This document shows positions 25,868-34,612 of a stretch of DNA of 52,426 nt, one piece after another (the first letter of the stretch is position 1; each line of letters starts with the position of its first letter). The stretch is taken from positions 1-52,426 of the forward strand of contig NZ_MTSE01000027.1 of assembly GCF_002154225.1 (NCBI RefSeq), in the 5' to 3' direction. A program made the position numbers and the translations under genes. A model generated the notes under the pieces. The model saw nothing but the letters and a program-made list of their open reading frames with translations, was not told where the DNA came from and did no database searches. Source of the stretch: Hymenobacter crusticola. GTDB taxonomy: Bacteria; Bacteroidota; Bacteroidia; Cytophagales; Hymenobacteraceae.

Positions 25868-27300
25868 CTACGGCTGTTGCAGATAGGCGACGGCCCGGTC
25901 AAGCACCTCATCGCGGCCGGCTTGCAAGCCGGCTAAGGTGGGCGTGACGACCAGGTTGGGCACGATGCCCCGGCGCTGCGTCTCCCCCCCATTCGGGTAG
26001 TACATGCCGGCCCCACTATAGTAGGTTTCCAGGTCCCCGGGTAACGGCACCTGCACGATGTTGCCGTTCGCGCCGGCCATCTGGCTCCCCACGATCACCA
26101 CGCCCGGCCGCGCTTGCAGCAGCATGGCTAGGGTCTCACCATAGCTCTGCGTCTTTTCGTTGACCAGCACCACCACTTTCCCCCGTAGGACGCTGGGCTG
26201 GGCGCCAGCGTCGCCACCGGCGTCCAGCGGGTATAGCCCGGATAGGAGCGGACCGGCACCGTAGAACGGGCCCACGGAATAGCGGCGACCGAATCGGCGC
26301 GCAAGCCCAGGCGTGGTGCGGGCGCGGCCACTGGCCACAGGGCCGCCAGCAACGGGCCGAGCCCCGCACTGGGGTAGGCCCGCAGGTCCAGGATCAGGCC
26401 GCGCGTGTGTTCCAGTTGGGGCAGCACACGGGCCAACTGGGTCTCTTGCAGCCCCCCGAGGTGCACATAGCCGATGCCACCGGGCAAGCGCCGCCAAGTG
26501 CGTGTGGAGTCCAGTGGGTTCATGCCAAAGAAGTAGGTCTTATAGGTAGCCGAGCGCAGGGAGAGAATCGAGAGGGAGCGCGCCACCCGCACGGTGCGCA
26601 CGCCTCCCGTGCGGGTGCGCAGCGTCAACACCAGCGAGTCTTGTGCTTGCCCGCGCAAGACAAAGCGCAGCAGATCGCGCTGCAGGGCCGCCGGCGTGGA
26701 GGCCGCCACGTAGAGCTGGTAGCGGGCCAGAATCTGCTGCACGGCCACGCCATTGGCTTGCAGCACATATCCCCGACCTGCACGGGTAGCGCCGTTGGCG
26801 TGGCCTCGCGGTAGACCTGCGTCACCACCACCTGGCCTTCGAGTTGCGTGAGTTTTAGGGGCGGATAGTAGTCCCCGAACTGGGCCGAGAGCACGGCGCT
26901 ACCATACAAGAAGGCGTGTGTATCATGCAGCTGGGCGACTAGTTCCAGCTCCAGCAGGTGATAGGCCGGCGCGGTGGTCGCCTGCTGGAAGCGCGGGATA
27001 AAGAGGATGCGTGGTGGGAAGGCGTGCTGTTGCCCGAGCTGGGTAAGTTGCTGACGCAGGGCCGGGGAGAGCAAGGGGTCGTGCGCGAGCCACTCTAACA
27101 CTATCCCAGTCCAGCTGCGGTCGTACGATACCGGGGTGATGGTACTTGAGAAAGCCCCAGACCTGGGCAAAGGTGGCCAGACGCTAGGTCAGCGCGGCGG
27201 GAGCGGGCGCTGATGGGGCTGCCTGGCCGACGCGGCTACCCAGCAGCAGAACGAGGCCCGCGAGCGGGAGCAGCATCCAGAGGCGAGACTTAGTAAGCAT
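25868..27300 (-). pseudogene. S41-family peptidase, broken by a stop and several frameshifts
   Basis: Pieces in three frames assemble to one C-terminal-processing-like serine protease with a signal peptide from ATG 27300 (LWMLLPLAGLVLLLGSRVGQA). A TAG at 27186-27184 interrupts it just before RLATFAQVWGFLKYHHP, the S41 N-terminal segment. The frame then shifts into LEWLAHDPLLSPALRQQLTQLG, shifts again near 26770 inside the PDZ-like part (VLQANGVAVQQIL), and again near 26190 before GKVVVLVNEKTQSYGETLAMLL, which carries the catalytic Ser region. The end, GGETQRRGIVPNLVV and DEVLDRAVAYLQ, is normal. At least four lesions make a functional product very unlikely. Confidence 0.85.
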
Positions 27301-27338
27301 AGCAGCAAAATACGCCGCCCCGTAGTAAGATGAAAGCG

Positions 27339-27375
27339 GCCTAGCAGGACCGACACGTAGCCAGTCCTGCTAGGC
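27339..27375. terminator. Strong hairpin between the S41 relic and the thioredoxin-like gene
   Basis: A perfect 12-bp stem (27339-27350 with 27364-27375) is extended by GAAAG...CTTTC pairs outside it. It lies just upstream of the S41 start and probably separates the two minus-strand genes. Confidence 0.6.
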
Positions 27376-27469
27376 GGTCTTTCATTCACTGACGTACTTC
27401 TCCCTACGCCAACAGGCCTATCCTATCACAAGGCGTCAACGGGAGATATAGAAGGCCATAATCAGCGCT

Positions 27470-27502
27470 TAACGTTTTCTCAGCAACCTTTGGAAAACGT
27501 TA
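27470..27502 (-). terminator. Hairpin after the thioredoxin-like gene
   Basis: TAACGTTTTC and GAAAACGTTA form a perfect 10-bp stem with a 13-base loop, 70 bases downstream of the stop of the minus-strand gene at 27573. It probably acts as its terminator. Confidence 0.5.
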
Positions 27503-27572
27503 TGAGTCACTTTACAGGTGGTGAAAGACTGTTTTCAGTAGGCAAAAGCTCGTGTAATAAAGAATAGCAACG

Positions 27573-28685
27573 CTAAGGCTCAGTGACAGGCAACAGTGTA
27601 ACTAATTTTCGACCTAGTTCCTCGCCCCGCACGTTTTTGGCTACGATGCGTCCGTTGGGATCAATGAGTAGGTTTTGGGGCACGGCCTGCACGTCATAAA
27701 GCTGGGCTACTTCGTTCTGCCAGAATTTCAGGTCGGACACTTGCGTCCAGTTCAAGTGGTCCACCTCAATGGCTTTCAACCAAGCCTCACGAACGCGGTC
27801 AAGGGACACGCCGAGTACCGTGAAGTTACGATTTTGATACTGGTTGTAATTGGCTACCACATTCGGGTTTTCCTCCCGGCAGGGTTTGCACCAACTGGCC
27901 CAAAAATCTACCAGCACGTACTTACCTCGAAAATCGCTCAGCTTCACGGGCTTGCCAGTAGGGGCATTTTGGGTGAAATCCGGTGCTTGGGCTCCCACGG
28001 CCAACAGGCGGGCCTTCGCGAGCCGGGCCGCGTATTGTTGACCGGCCTTGCTTTGGCGCAGAGCCGGAGCCAGCCCGTCGAAAAGGGGACCTACTTCCGC
28101 TGGGTCGAGACTGAGGCCGCCGTACTCTTGCAGCACCTCTAAGCTCACTTGACTTTGTGGGTGGCTCTGAATAAACTGCTTTCGCAGTGCCTCCTGCTCG
28201 GTATCGACAGCCTTTGAACGCTGGTCATAGGCTTCCTCAAACGCCTTGTCTTGGTGCTGTTTAAGGGAGGCGGCGCGGTAATCTCGCAGCAGATTGAATC
28301 GCCGCTCGGTAGTAGCGCGCAGCAGGACGAGCAACCGATTCTGGTCGACATTGAGCGGAGTGCCCGATAGCGAAGCATGCAGTATGGAGTCGGGGCTGCT
28401 TATTTTTATGACACCTGGCTCTAAGTAGATTTTGTAAAAGCGCCGATTCGTTCTGTTCTCGAATAGGTAAGCTAACGTGGGCTCGGGTACGCTGCCCTTA
28501 AACGTAAAGCGGCCCTTCTTCACTTCGGCCGAGTCTGTTTTCATGGTTTGCGCTATTGGGTAGACCAAATAGGCTTGCGTAGGGGGAGTTCTCGAGCCTA
28601 GCTTTCCCCGCACGGTAAAAGAGCCACTTTGTGCCCAGGCACTTAGCCCACTGAGCAATAGCCCCACGAGTAAGTATGTTTTCAT
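27573..28685 (-). CDS. TlpA/ResA-like thioredoxin-domain protein with DUF4369 N-terminus
   Basis: From the ATG at 28685 the protein has 370 residues and a signal peptide ending in SAWAQ; an in-frame extension to 28739 adds a non-signal segment and was rejected. The first 100 residues (SFTVRGKLGSRTPPTQAYLVY...GRFTFKGSVPEP) match the DUF4369 beta domain common in Bacteroidota. A coiled, charged middle follows. The thioredoxin fold includes FRGKYVLVDFWASWCKPCREENP with the WCxPC redox pair near 283-286, and AVPQNLLIDPNGRIVAKNV. It acts in the periplasm as a thiol-disulfide oxidoreductase. It appears complete. Confidence 0.9.
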   Translation of the reverse strand: MKTYLLVGLLLSGLSAWAQSGSFTVRGKLGSRTPPTQAYLVYPIAQTMKTDSAEVKKGRFTFKGSVPEPTLAYLFENRTNRRFYKIYLEPGVIKISSPDSILHASLSGTPLNVDQNRLLVLLRATTERRFNLLRDYRAASLKQHQDKAFEEAYDQRSKAVDTEQEALRKQFIQSHPQSQVSLEVLQEYGGLSLDPAEVGPLFDGLAPALRQSKAGQQYAARLAKARLLAVGAQAPDFTQNAPTGKPVKLSDFRGKYVLVDFWASWCKPCREENPNVVANYNQYQNRNFTVLGVSLDRVREAWLKAIEVDHLNWTQVSDLKFWQNEVAQLYDVQAVPQNLLIDPNGRIVAKNVRGEELGRKLVTLLPVTEP

Positions 28686-28932
28686 GCCGCCAAGATACTT
28701 ACGCCCACCAGAAAATAGCATGTGCCCTATTGAAGACACTGAATGAGTGACAGTGCTCTTAGCAAGGTTAACTTACAAAAGTACCATACTGGCCGCAGCA
28801 GATAGTCGAGCCGATAACTATCACTTTTTTAAGCCCTATCCGATATAAAATCTTATGTTTATCAACTATTTTGAGAATGGCAACCATCATTATTGTGAAC
28901 GCTGAACCGTATAATATTCTATTCTTGCCTTC

Positions 28933-29361
28933 ATGATTAAACGGGCTGTCTTCCTAATAGGACCTTGTGTAATAGCTGCTTGTCAGCGCCACCCATTACC
29001 AGCTCTTTTGGAGGGAAAGTGGAAGTTACAGCGAATTATCAAAGCGGATTATACGCGGGAAGGACAGCTGCGCCAACGAGGCAAAATGCCTCGGTACAGT
29101 AGCACGTACACGTATTTGACTTTCACTGATCGTGTCATGATTTACCACTTTCAAGGCGATAGTATCTACTCCATCACTAATCCCTATACGCGTCGGGGTG
29201 ATACTCTCCGGATCGTACTGGATGGGGACCCACCCGAGGATCCATTCATCGAAACAATCGTCCGTTTACGGGCGCATCACCTTCACTTGCACGTCACGCA
29301 GCCGCACTCGATTGATTCGATTTATGATTATGCCGAGTACGATACCTTTCTAAAGCGTTAA
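28933..29361 (+). CDS. Small lipoprotein, lipocalin-like, unknown function
   Basis: This 142-residue protein has a short signal ending in IAAC, a plausible lipobox with Cys17. LLEGKWKLQRIIKADY and YTYLTFTDRVMIYHF suggest the strand pattern of lipocalin-like domains often found in Bacteroidota lipoproteins. No specific family is recognised. The 190 bases upstream are AT-rich and probably hold its promoter. A MITE-like element begins 26 bases after its stop. Confidence 0.65.
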   Translation: MIKRAVFLIGPCVIAACQRHPLPALLEGKWKLQRIIKADYTREGQLRQRGKMPRYSSTYTYLTFTDRVMIYHFQGDSIYSITNPYTRRGDTLRIVLDGDPPEDPFIETIVRLRAHHLHLHVTQPHSIDSIYDYAEYDTFLKR

Positions 29362-29386
29362 CGAATGTACTTGTCCGATAAGTCGA

Positions 29387-29535
29387 GTGGCTGTTGCAGA
29401 ACTCGACGCGCCACCCCAAGCAAAGGCGCTATGCGCTAAATCAAACTAAAAAGGACGTTTGAACGCCTTTTTACCTAGGATAAGCAGCTAGTCTGCGCTG
29501 GTGGCTTGATGGGGGATGAGTTCTGCAACAGCCAC
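29387..29535. mobile_element. MITE-like element, 149 bp, family A copy 2
   Basis: Both ends carry the perfect terminal repeat GTGGCTGTTGCAGAACTC. It is flanked by a TCGA direct repeat (29383-29386 and 29536-29539). The interior is unrelated to copy 1 (13104-13253) although the length differs by only one base. It has no coding capacity. The remainder of the 29362-29711 interval holds only AT-rich promoter-like DNA for the next gene. Confidence 0.75.
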
Positions 29536-29711
29536 TCGAATTATGTAAAGTAGAAATAAGCTTGGCTACAGGCTACTTCACAGATTATTGATTAATTGAT
29601 TTGGAGAGTCGCTTCACTAGCTTGTAAGAAAGGAAAGCTACAGTCTATATTGCAATACATAGTACTGGGTAGTACATTCATGCGTGCCGTTTTTCCCGGC
29701 GCGTCATCGCT

Positions 29712-30923
29712 ATGCGAAAGTGCTTGCTCCTGCTCCTGTCTTGGCTCTTTGCTCTCTCCACGCACGCGCAGCCCCTTACCCCACCGGCCATCGGCCAGGC
29801 ACACGAATTTTACTCCTCCGTGCTTCACGAAAAGCGTACGGTCTGGGTACACCTGCCTGTCACCACCACTCCGCACGAGCGCTTTCCCGTCCTGTACGTG
29901 CTGGATGGGGAGCGCTATTTCACCAGCACCGTGGCCATGACCGAACAACTCGCCGGGCGCTGGCCGCGCCTGCTTGTCGTCGGCATCCTGAACAGGAACC
30001 GCAACCGGGACTTCACTCCCACCCACGTCGCGCCCGTCCCTGCCTTTGTGGACCCCGCCGCCGCCACCGTTTCCGGCGGTGGGGACGCATTCGAGCAGTT
30101 TCTGCAAGCAGAACTTCTGCCGCGCATCGATTCGCTCTACCCCACTACCCCGTATCGAATCCTGAGTGGCCATTCGCTCGGCGGTTTAGCCGTCGTTCAC
30201 ACGCTGGTCACGCACCCGGATCTATTTAATGCGTATCTCGCCCTGGACCCGAGCTTGTGGTGGGACCACGAGCAGACCTTGCGCACTGCCGAAGCAACGC
30301 TTCCACAGATACACTTTGCGCCGAAAGCCTTGTTTATCGCCAGTGCGCAACCGTTGCTGCCGCCAGGCCTGGATACCCTCGCCGCCCAGTTGGACCGGTC
30401 GGACTACACGGCGCTGTACCGCGCCGTCACGCACCTGACCCACACACTTCGCCGCCGCCCGACGCCTGCCCTGCACTGGCAAGCTAAGTACTACCCCGCC
30501 GAGCAGCACGGCACGGTGCAATTGCTGGGGCAGTATGACGGGCTCAAGTTTTTGTTTGATGAGTATGGCTTCCGGGCCAGCCGGTTTACCTTCCAACCGA
30601 AAGCCGATTTAGATTCTGCGGTCGTGGCGCACTTCGCGCGCGTCTCGCAGCAGATGGGCTACCCCGTTCAACCCGACGAGCAGCTCCTCAATAGTTTAGG
30701 CTATTCCTACTTAAGTCGGCACCAGCCGCAAAAGGCCTTGGTCCTCTTTCAACGGAATGTGGCCAACTATCCGCGCAGCGCCAATGCTTATGACAGCCTG
30801 GGTGATGCCTATGCCCAGCAGGGCAACAAGCGGCAGGCCCTGGCGGCGTATCAACAAGCGCTCGCGTTGGGTGCCGCTGCCGACACCCGAGCCAAGTTAC
30901 AGGCCCTGCAGACGAAGCGATAG
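29712..30923 (+). CDS. Secreted esterase (EstD/Fes-like) with C-terminal TPR
   Basis: This 403-residue exported serine esterase has a signal peptide ending in STHAQ. The alpha/beta-hydrolase domain of the IroE/esterase-D class includes FPVLYVLDGERYF, then PYRILSGHSLGGLAVVHTL with nucleophile Ser (GHSLGG) near 156, and ALDPSLWWDH. A likely catalytic His is in YPAEQHGTVQL. After residue 310 two TPR units follow (LNSLGYSYLSRHQPQKALVLF, NAYDSLGDAYAQQGNKRQALAAYQQALAL). This arrangement is common in Bacteroidota. The natural substrate is not known. Confidence 0.9.
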   Translation: MRKCLLLLLSWLFALSTHAQPLTPPAIGQAHEFYSSVLHEKRTVWVHLPVTTTPHERFPVLYVLDGERYFTSTVAMTEQLAGRWPRLLVVGILNRNRNRDFTPTHVAPVPAFVDPAAATVSGGGDAFEQFLQAELLPRIDSLYPTTPYRILSGHSLGGLAVVHTLVTHPDLFNAYLALDPSLWWDHEQTLRTAEATLPQIHFAPKALFIASAQPLLPPGLDTLAAQLDRSDYTALYRAVTHLTHTLRRRPTPALHWQAKYYPAEQHGTVQLLGQYDGLKFLFDEYGFRASRFTFQPKADLDSAVVAHFARVSQQMGYPVQPDEQLLNSLGYSYLSRHQPQKALVLFQRNVANYPRSANAYDSLGDAYAQQGNKRQALAAYQQALALGAAADTRAKLQALQTKR

Positions 30924-31491
30924 GTTACGTGGGGGCTCCGCGCTGCGAGTGGCTAGGCAACTCCCTGAGCAAAACCTATTGGGTGATTCGTTCGGTAGGC
31001 AGCACGCTTAGTGGCGGGAGCCCTCCTCGCTTCCCGGGAGGAGGGTCTTATTTGAATCACCCTTTTCTTGAAAACTTAATTGCTAGCATAAAGGAGCGTT
31101 GTTTTTCTTCCACGGGTGCGGGATAGGAAAGGCGTCGGCCTACCCGTTAGCACCATCACTACCCTTCTCTTTTCGTTGACACACATGAAGAGCTCGTGTT
31201 CACGGCCCCACGCGGGCCTAGTGGCGGGGCTGCTGACGGCTTCCGGGCCGCAGGCGTTAGAGCGGACCGATTCCAAGGCCCACTTGACCTGAGAAGCGGG
31301 CGTTCAGCTACTTAAAGCCATTTCGGCGCTTGGCCACACGTTCCGGTAAGTGCGACGCACTTCTTTGGACTTCGTTCATTTGGCGGCGACCGTCTTTTGG
31401 TTGTGTACTTATGAACGTTTCCTTCTTGCTGCGGCGAGAGGTTGCGGCAAGCTCGGCCTGACGTTGTTTGTGTAGCGTAGCTGTCCGGCCT
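30924..31491. other. Intergenic stretch without a convincing gene
   Basis: Apart from the hairpin at 31021-31050, I see no supported gene. A 35-codon plus-strand frame beginning near 31184 (MKSSCSRPHAGLV...) and a 67-codon minus-strand frame ending at 31308 show no recognisable features and are probably chance ORFs. Confidence 0.4.
31021..31050 (+). terminator. Terminator-like hairpin after the esterase gene
   Basis: CCCTCCT and AGGAGGG enclose a GC-rich 11-base middle that can pair further, followed by TCTTATTTG. It lies about 100 bases after the esterase stop. Confidence 0.5.
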
Positions 31492-32043
31492 TTAGCGCGC
31501 CAGCACGTCAAACGCTATCTGGAAGTCGTTGCGAATGGCGTAGCTGCCCAGGTTTTGGAAAAAGGCCGTGGAGTTGTAATTGATGCCGAACTGCGTGCGA
31601 TCGAGGTTGGCAGTGCCGCGCAGGCGCAGACCGCCGGGCGCCGGGGTCACCGTCACAGGGAAGGCCACGGGCTTGGTTACGCCCTTCAGCGTGAGCGTGC
31701 CCGTGGCCTGGCCGCCGTGGAACTCAGTGAGCTCGAACACGGCGGTAGGGTACTTGCTGACGTCGAAAAAGTCGGCCCCGCGCAGGTGTTCGGCCAAGTC
31801 GGCTTTCTCGTGGGTTATGGTGATCATGTCGACCACGACGCGGGCGGCGCGTACGGTTTGGCCATCGGTCAGCACGCGGCCCTCGCGCAAGCGAATGGTG
31901 CCTTGCGGGGCCCAGGAACCAGCTTCAGCGTGGCCAGTCCAGGTGAGGGCGCTGGTCTCGGCGTCGAGGCGGTAAGTGGTGGTCGCGGGCCGCGCAGCCA
32001 GCAGAGCCAGGCAGGGCAACAAGAGAATCAACAGCTTTTTCAT
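31492..32043 (-). CDS. YceI-family periplasmic protein
   Basis: This 183-residue exported protein of the YceI lipocalin-like fold has a signal peptide ending near ARPA. TTYRLDAETSALTWTGHAEAGS is the typical first strand. HLRGADFFDVSKYPTAVFELTEF is the family signature, and GTLTLKGVTKPVAFPVTVT follows. QFGINYNS closes the barrel. Homologues bind isoprenoid-like lipids. It lies next to another small secreted protein gene, starting 35 bases from its end. Confidence 0.92.
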   Translation of the reverse strand: MKKLLILLLPCLALLAARPATTTYRLDAETSALTWTGHAEAGSWAPQGTIRLREGRVLTDGQTVRAARVVVDMITITHEKADLAEHLRGADFFDVSKYPTAVFELTEFHGGQATGTLTLKGVTKPVAFPVTVTPAPGGLRLRGTANLDRTQFGINYNSTAFFQNLGSYAIRNDFQIAFDVLAR

Positions 32044-32078
32044 GAGTGTTTGAGCAACGAATGGGCGAGGTGGAACGG

Positions 32079-32630
32079 TTATTTGACTGCTTGGGGGGCG
32101 GCTTCGGTTTCAATCAGGCCGTAGCCTTTGTAGAGGCGGCCTTGCGCGTCTTTGGCGATGATGAACCACAGAGCATCGCCGCCATACAGGCTTTTAGCAC
32201 TAGCGGCGTAGCGGTAGTTGCGGGCAAACGTGTAGGTGACGCCCTTCTTCAACTTGCCGCCGGGGCAGTTGAACAACTCGGCGAATTCAGCGGGCGTTTC
32301 GTGCAGGTTAGTTTGCCAGCCGGCGGCGCTGTACCAGATGTAGCTGCCGCAGGTCACGATTTCCAAGTCGGCGTCTTCGGCCCGCACCGCGGTGCTGTGC
32401 TTCCACACGTAGCCGCCGGGCACGGCGGGGTTGGGCTCCGGGTAAATGACGCCGGGCGAGTGCCGCAGCGTGAGCCCCACGGGCAGGCGTCGCAACTCGT
32501 CGGGCAGCGCGCGGGAACGGTCGGTCCAGGCCGTACTTGGCGGGGTCGGCGCCGCGGGGGTGGTTTGGGCCAGGCTCAGGGCCGGGCGGAGGGCCAGCGC
32601 ACCGAGGGCTAGCAGCAGGAAACGGGTCAT
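32079..32630 (-). CDS. Secreted conserved protein, unknown function
   Basis: From the ATG at 32630 the protein has 183 residues with a signal peptide (FLLLALGALALRPALSLAQ); the longer frame to 32714 lacks a signal and was rejected. The mature part has a cysteine pair (VTCGSYIWYS and FNCPGG) and aromatic strands. No family is recognised. It lies 35 bases upstream of the YceI gene on the same strand, so the two may form an operon of envelope proteins. Confidence 0.7.
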   Translation of the reverse strand: MTRFLLLALGALALRPALSLAQTTPAAPTPPSTAWTDRSRALPDELRRLPVGLTLRHSPGVIYPEPNPAVPGGYVWKHSTAVRAEDADLEIVTCGSYIWYSAAGWQTNLHETPAEFAELFNCPGGKLKKGVTYTFARNYRYAASAKSLYGGDALWFIIAKDAQGRLYKGYGLIETEAAPQAVK

Positions 32631-32764
32631 GGGGTGGGGCGTTTGAAGTACGACCCAAAGGTGGTGGCCCCTCCTAATGCCAAGCGCCCCAAAACCGGAT
32701 GTGGGCCGTCCCAAGACCGGATGTGGGACGTTTCCGCCGGGTAACGGCGGTTGTTGTGCTGTAT

Positions 32765-33979
32765 TTAACCCGGCTTGTAGTCGCGCGGGGCCATGCCGGT
32801 CACCTGTTTGAAGATGCGGTTGAAGGTAGTTTTGGAATTGAAGCCGCTCTCGAAGGCAATGCCCAGGAGGGTAAAGCGACGGGCGTCAGGCGAGGCGAGG
32901 CGGCGCTGCACTTCGGCCACGCGGTAGCCGTTCACCAAGTCGTTGAAGGAGCGACCAAAGCCGGCGTTCACGGTGAAGGAAATGAGGCGCGGGGCCAAGC
33001 CGGTGTGGGCCGCGAGTTCGGCCAGCGTTAGCGTTGGGTTTTGATACAGCTTGTCGTCGACCAGTGCCCGGCGAATGCACTCCATGATGAGCGCGTCGGG
33101 TTGGACGGAAATCGCGGCTTCGACGGATGCAGGAATTTTTTTAAGTTCCGCCTCGGCCGGAGGCGGTACAGCCGACGCGACAAAAGGCGCCGCAGTAAAC
33201 GCAGGCTTCGTCGTGGCGGCGGTGCCTGAGTCTGTCTCTGCCTCCGGTATGAAATGCACGGCCCGCATGTCGGCCTGCCGCAGCCCCACGACGCCGATGA
33301 CGAACACCACCACGCCCAGCAATTCAGTAGAATAATCGTAGCGGTAGTACACGTCAAAAAACTCGCGCAGCACCAGTTCCACTAGCCACTGCCCGCTCAC
33401 AAAGGCCAGTAGCATCAGCAGCCAGCGCAACCAGCGTAGCCGCAGCCGCGACACCTCCGAGAAATTATCTTCCAGCCAGTAGCTATACTGCCGCAGCAGG
33501 TGCAAACTCAGAAACAGGTATCCCATCAGCGACACCCAAGTGCCGAGAAATTCCAAGCGGTAGGTGAATGGCCGGTGCACCTGCTGCCAAAAGTCGTTGC
33601 GCACGGCGTAGGGCTGGAAACGTAGCCACCAGTACAGGCCCGCCTGCGCCAGCACCGGCGCGAAGTGCCACCCGTACAGCGCCCGCCAGCGAAACCCGTG
33701 GTTGACTAGGCTGCGCACGTAGAAATACAACAGCGGCCCAAAAGCCAGCGAGTAGTAGATGGGCGAGAAATACAGCCCCGTGTTCTGCCCGTATAGCCCC
33801 GACACTCGGAAAAATCCATCGAGCACCCACAGCGCAATGGCCACCATCAACAGGGCCAAAAAGCGGTTGGAAACCTGGTTGATGGGCGCGGCAGCCAGCA
33901 GCCCGGCCGCGAACAAAGCTTGTGCAATGACGGCAAACAACGATACCGTCATTAAGGAAATCGGGACTTGCATGGGCAT
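32765..33979 (-). CDS. Membrane-anchored AraC-type regulator
   Basis: The start at 33979 (a second Met lies six bases in) gives about 404 residues. The N-terminal half has seven or so hydrophobic segments, for example SLFAVIAQALFAAGLLAA and LGVVVFVIGVVGLR. A proline/alanine-rich linker (about 265-300) follows. The C-terminal AraC DNA-binding domain has LTLAELAAHTGLAPRLISFTVN and LLGIAFESGFNSKTTFNRIFKQVTGMAPRDYK. This architecture senses a signal in or across the membrane and binds DNA inside the cell. A 268-bp inverted-repeat element starts 37 bases upstream, so its native promoter may be displaced. Confidence 0.92.
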   Translation of the reverse strand: MPMQVPISLMTVSLFAVIAQALFAAGLLAAAPINQVSNRFLALLMVAIALWVLDGFFRVSGLYGQNTGLYFSPIYYSLAFGPLLYFYVRSLVNHGFRWRALYGWHFAPVLAQAGLYWWLRFQPYAVRNDFWQQVHRPFTYRLEFLGTWVSLMGYLFLSLHLLRQYSYWLEDNFSEVSRLRLRWLRWLLMLLAFVSGQWLVELVLREFFDVYYRYDYSTELLGVVVFVIGVVGLRQADMRAVHFIPEAETDSGTAATTKPAFTAAPFVASAVPPPAEAELKKIPASVEAAISVQPDALIMECIRRALVDDKLYQNPTLTLAELAAHTGLAPRLISFTVNAGFGRSFNDLVNGYRVAEVQRRLASPDARRFTLLGIAFESGFNSKTTFNRIFKQVTGMAPRDYKPG

Positions 33980-34015
33980 GAAGGCCAGAAAAGAATGTCC
34001 TATTCTCAGCATCTA

Positions 34016-34283
34016 GGGTGTTGTTAAACAAATCGGAAACACCTCCAACTCGGAAGCTAAGCATCTTAAATGTTGCTGATAAGGATAAGGCACAAATACG
34101 TCGTAAAAGCAACGAGGAATGATAGTCTTACACGCTCCTTAAAGCAGTCGAAAGAAGCTTGTATAAACAAACGTTTATGCTATCGATCACGCCGTTATAC
34201 CTAGTTTTGACTGGATTAAGCTCGGAAAGTAGACCCCGGTGCTCTTGAGCTGGAGGTTTTGCCCTATTTGTTTAACAACACCC
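34016..34283. mobile_element. MITE-like element, 268 bp, family B
   Basis: The perfect 18-bp ends GGGTGTTGTTAAACAAAT (34016-34033) and its complement (34266-34283) define the element; similarity continues imperfectly inward to about 30 bp (both ends reach ACCTCC). No ORF with transposase features lies inside and no clear target duplication was found. It lies between the start of the membrane AraC gene and the IS110-family insertion. Confidence 0.6.
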
Positions 34284-34429
34284 CAAATAGGAGCCCAGTC
34301 TTCTGGCAAAGTACCACGCTGGGACTAGGCCGAGTGAGGAGGCCAAAACAACCACTTTCCGAAGTTGCTCTTATAACTCTCGCATTATCCTATGTTCGCC
34401 TACCCACCGTATTGAGGGTTGATGAGAAG

Positions 34430-34504
34430 GAAAAAGGAGGAGTAAGATTCACCGATTATGGGGCCATTACGAGCCCGTTTAACATGACAATCCCCTCCTT
34501 TTTC
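34430..34504 (+). ncRNA. Candidate structured RNA upstream of the IS110 transposase
   Basis: The arms 34430-34442 and 34492-34504 pair at 12 of 13 positions (GAAAAAGGAGG with CCTCCTTTTTC), enclosing 49 bases and ending in a T-run. The 329-base region 34284-34612 before the transposase has no credible gene. IS110-family elements encode a bridge RNA in the non-coding end next to the transposase, so this region is where one would look. The identification as RNA is inference from position and pairing only. Confidence 0.3.
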
Positions 34505-34612
34505 TAGGGCCACTTTGGACAGTTCCGTGAGGCTGAGAGCCTGTAGTAGGATAGCAAAAGACTCCCTAGAATTCCTTTGTTCTCTTTCTGTTCATGCTAA
34601 ACGTGGCCCACT

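Noticed and set aside
33483..34112. 209-codon minus-strand ORF overlapping the membrane AraC gene
   Set aside because: It reads a different frame through the AraC transmembrane region and starts inside the 268-bp element; the product is a compositional shadow.
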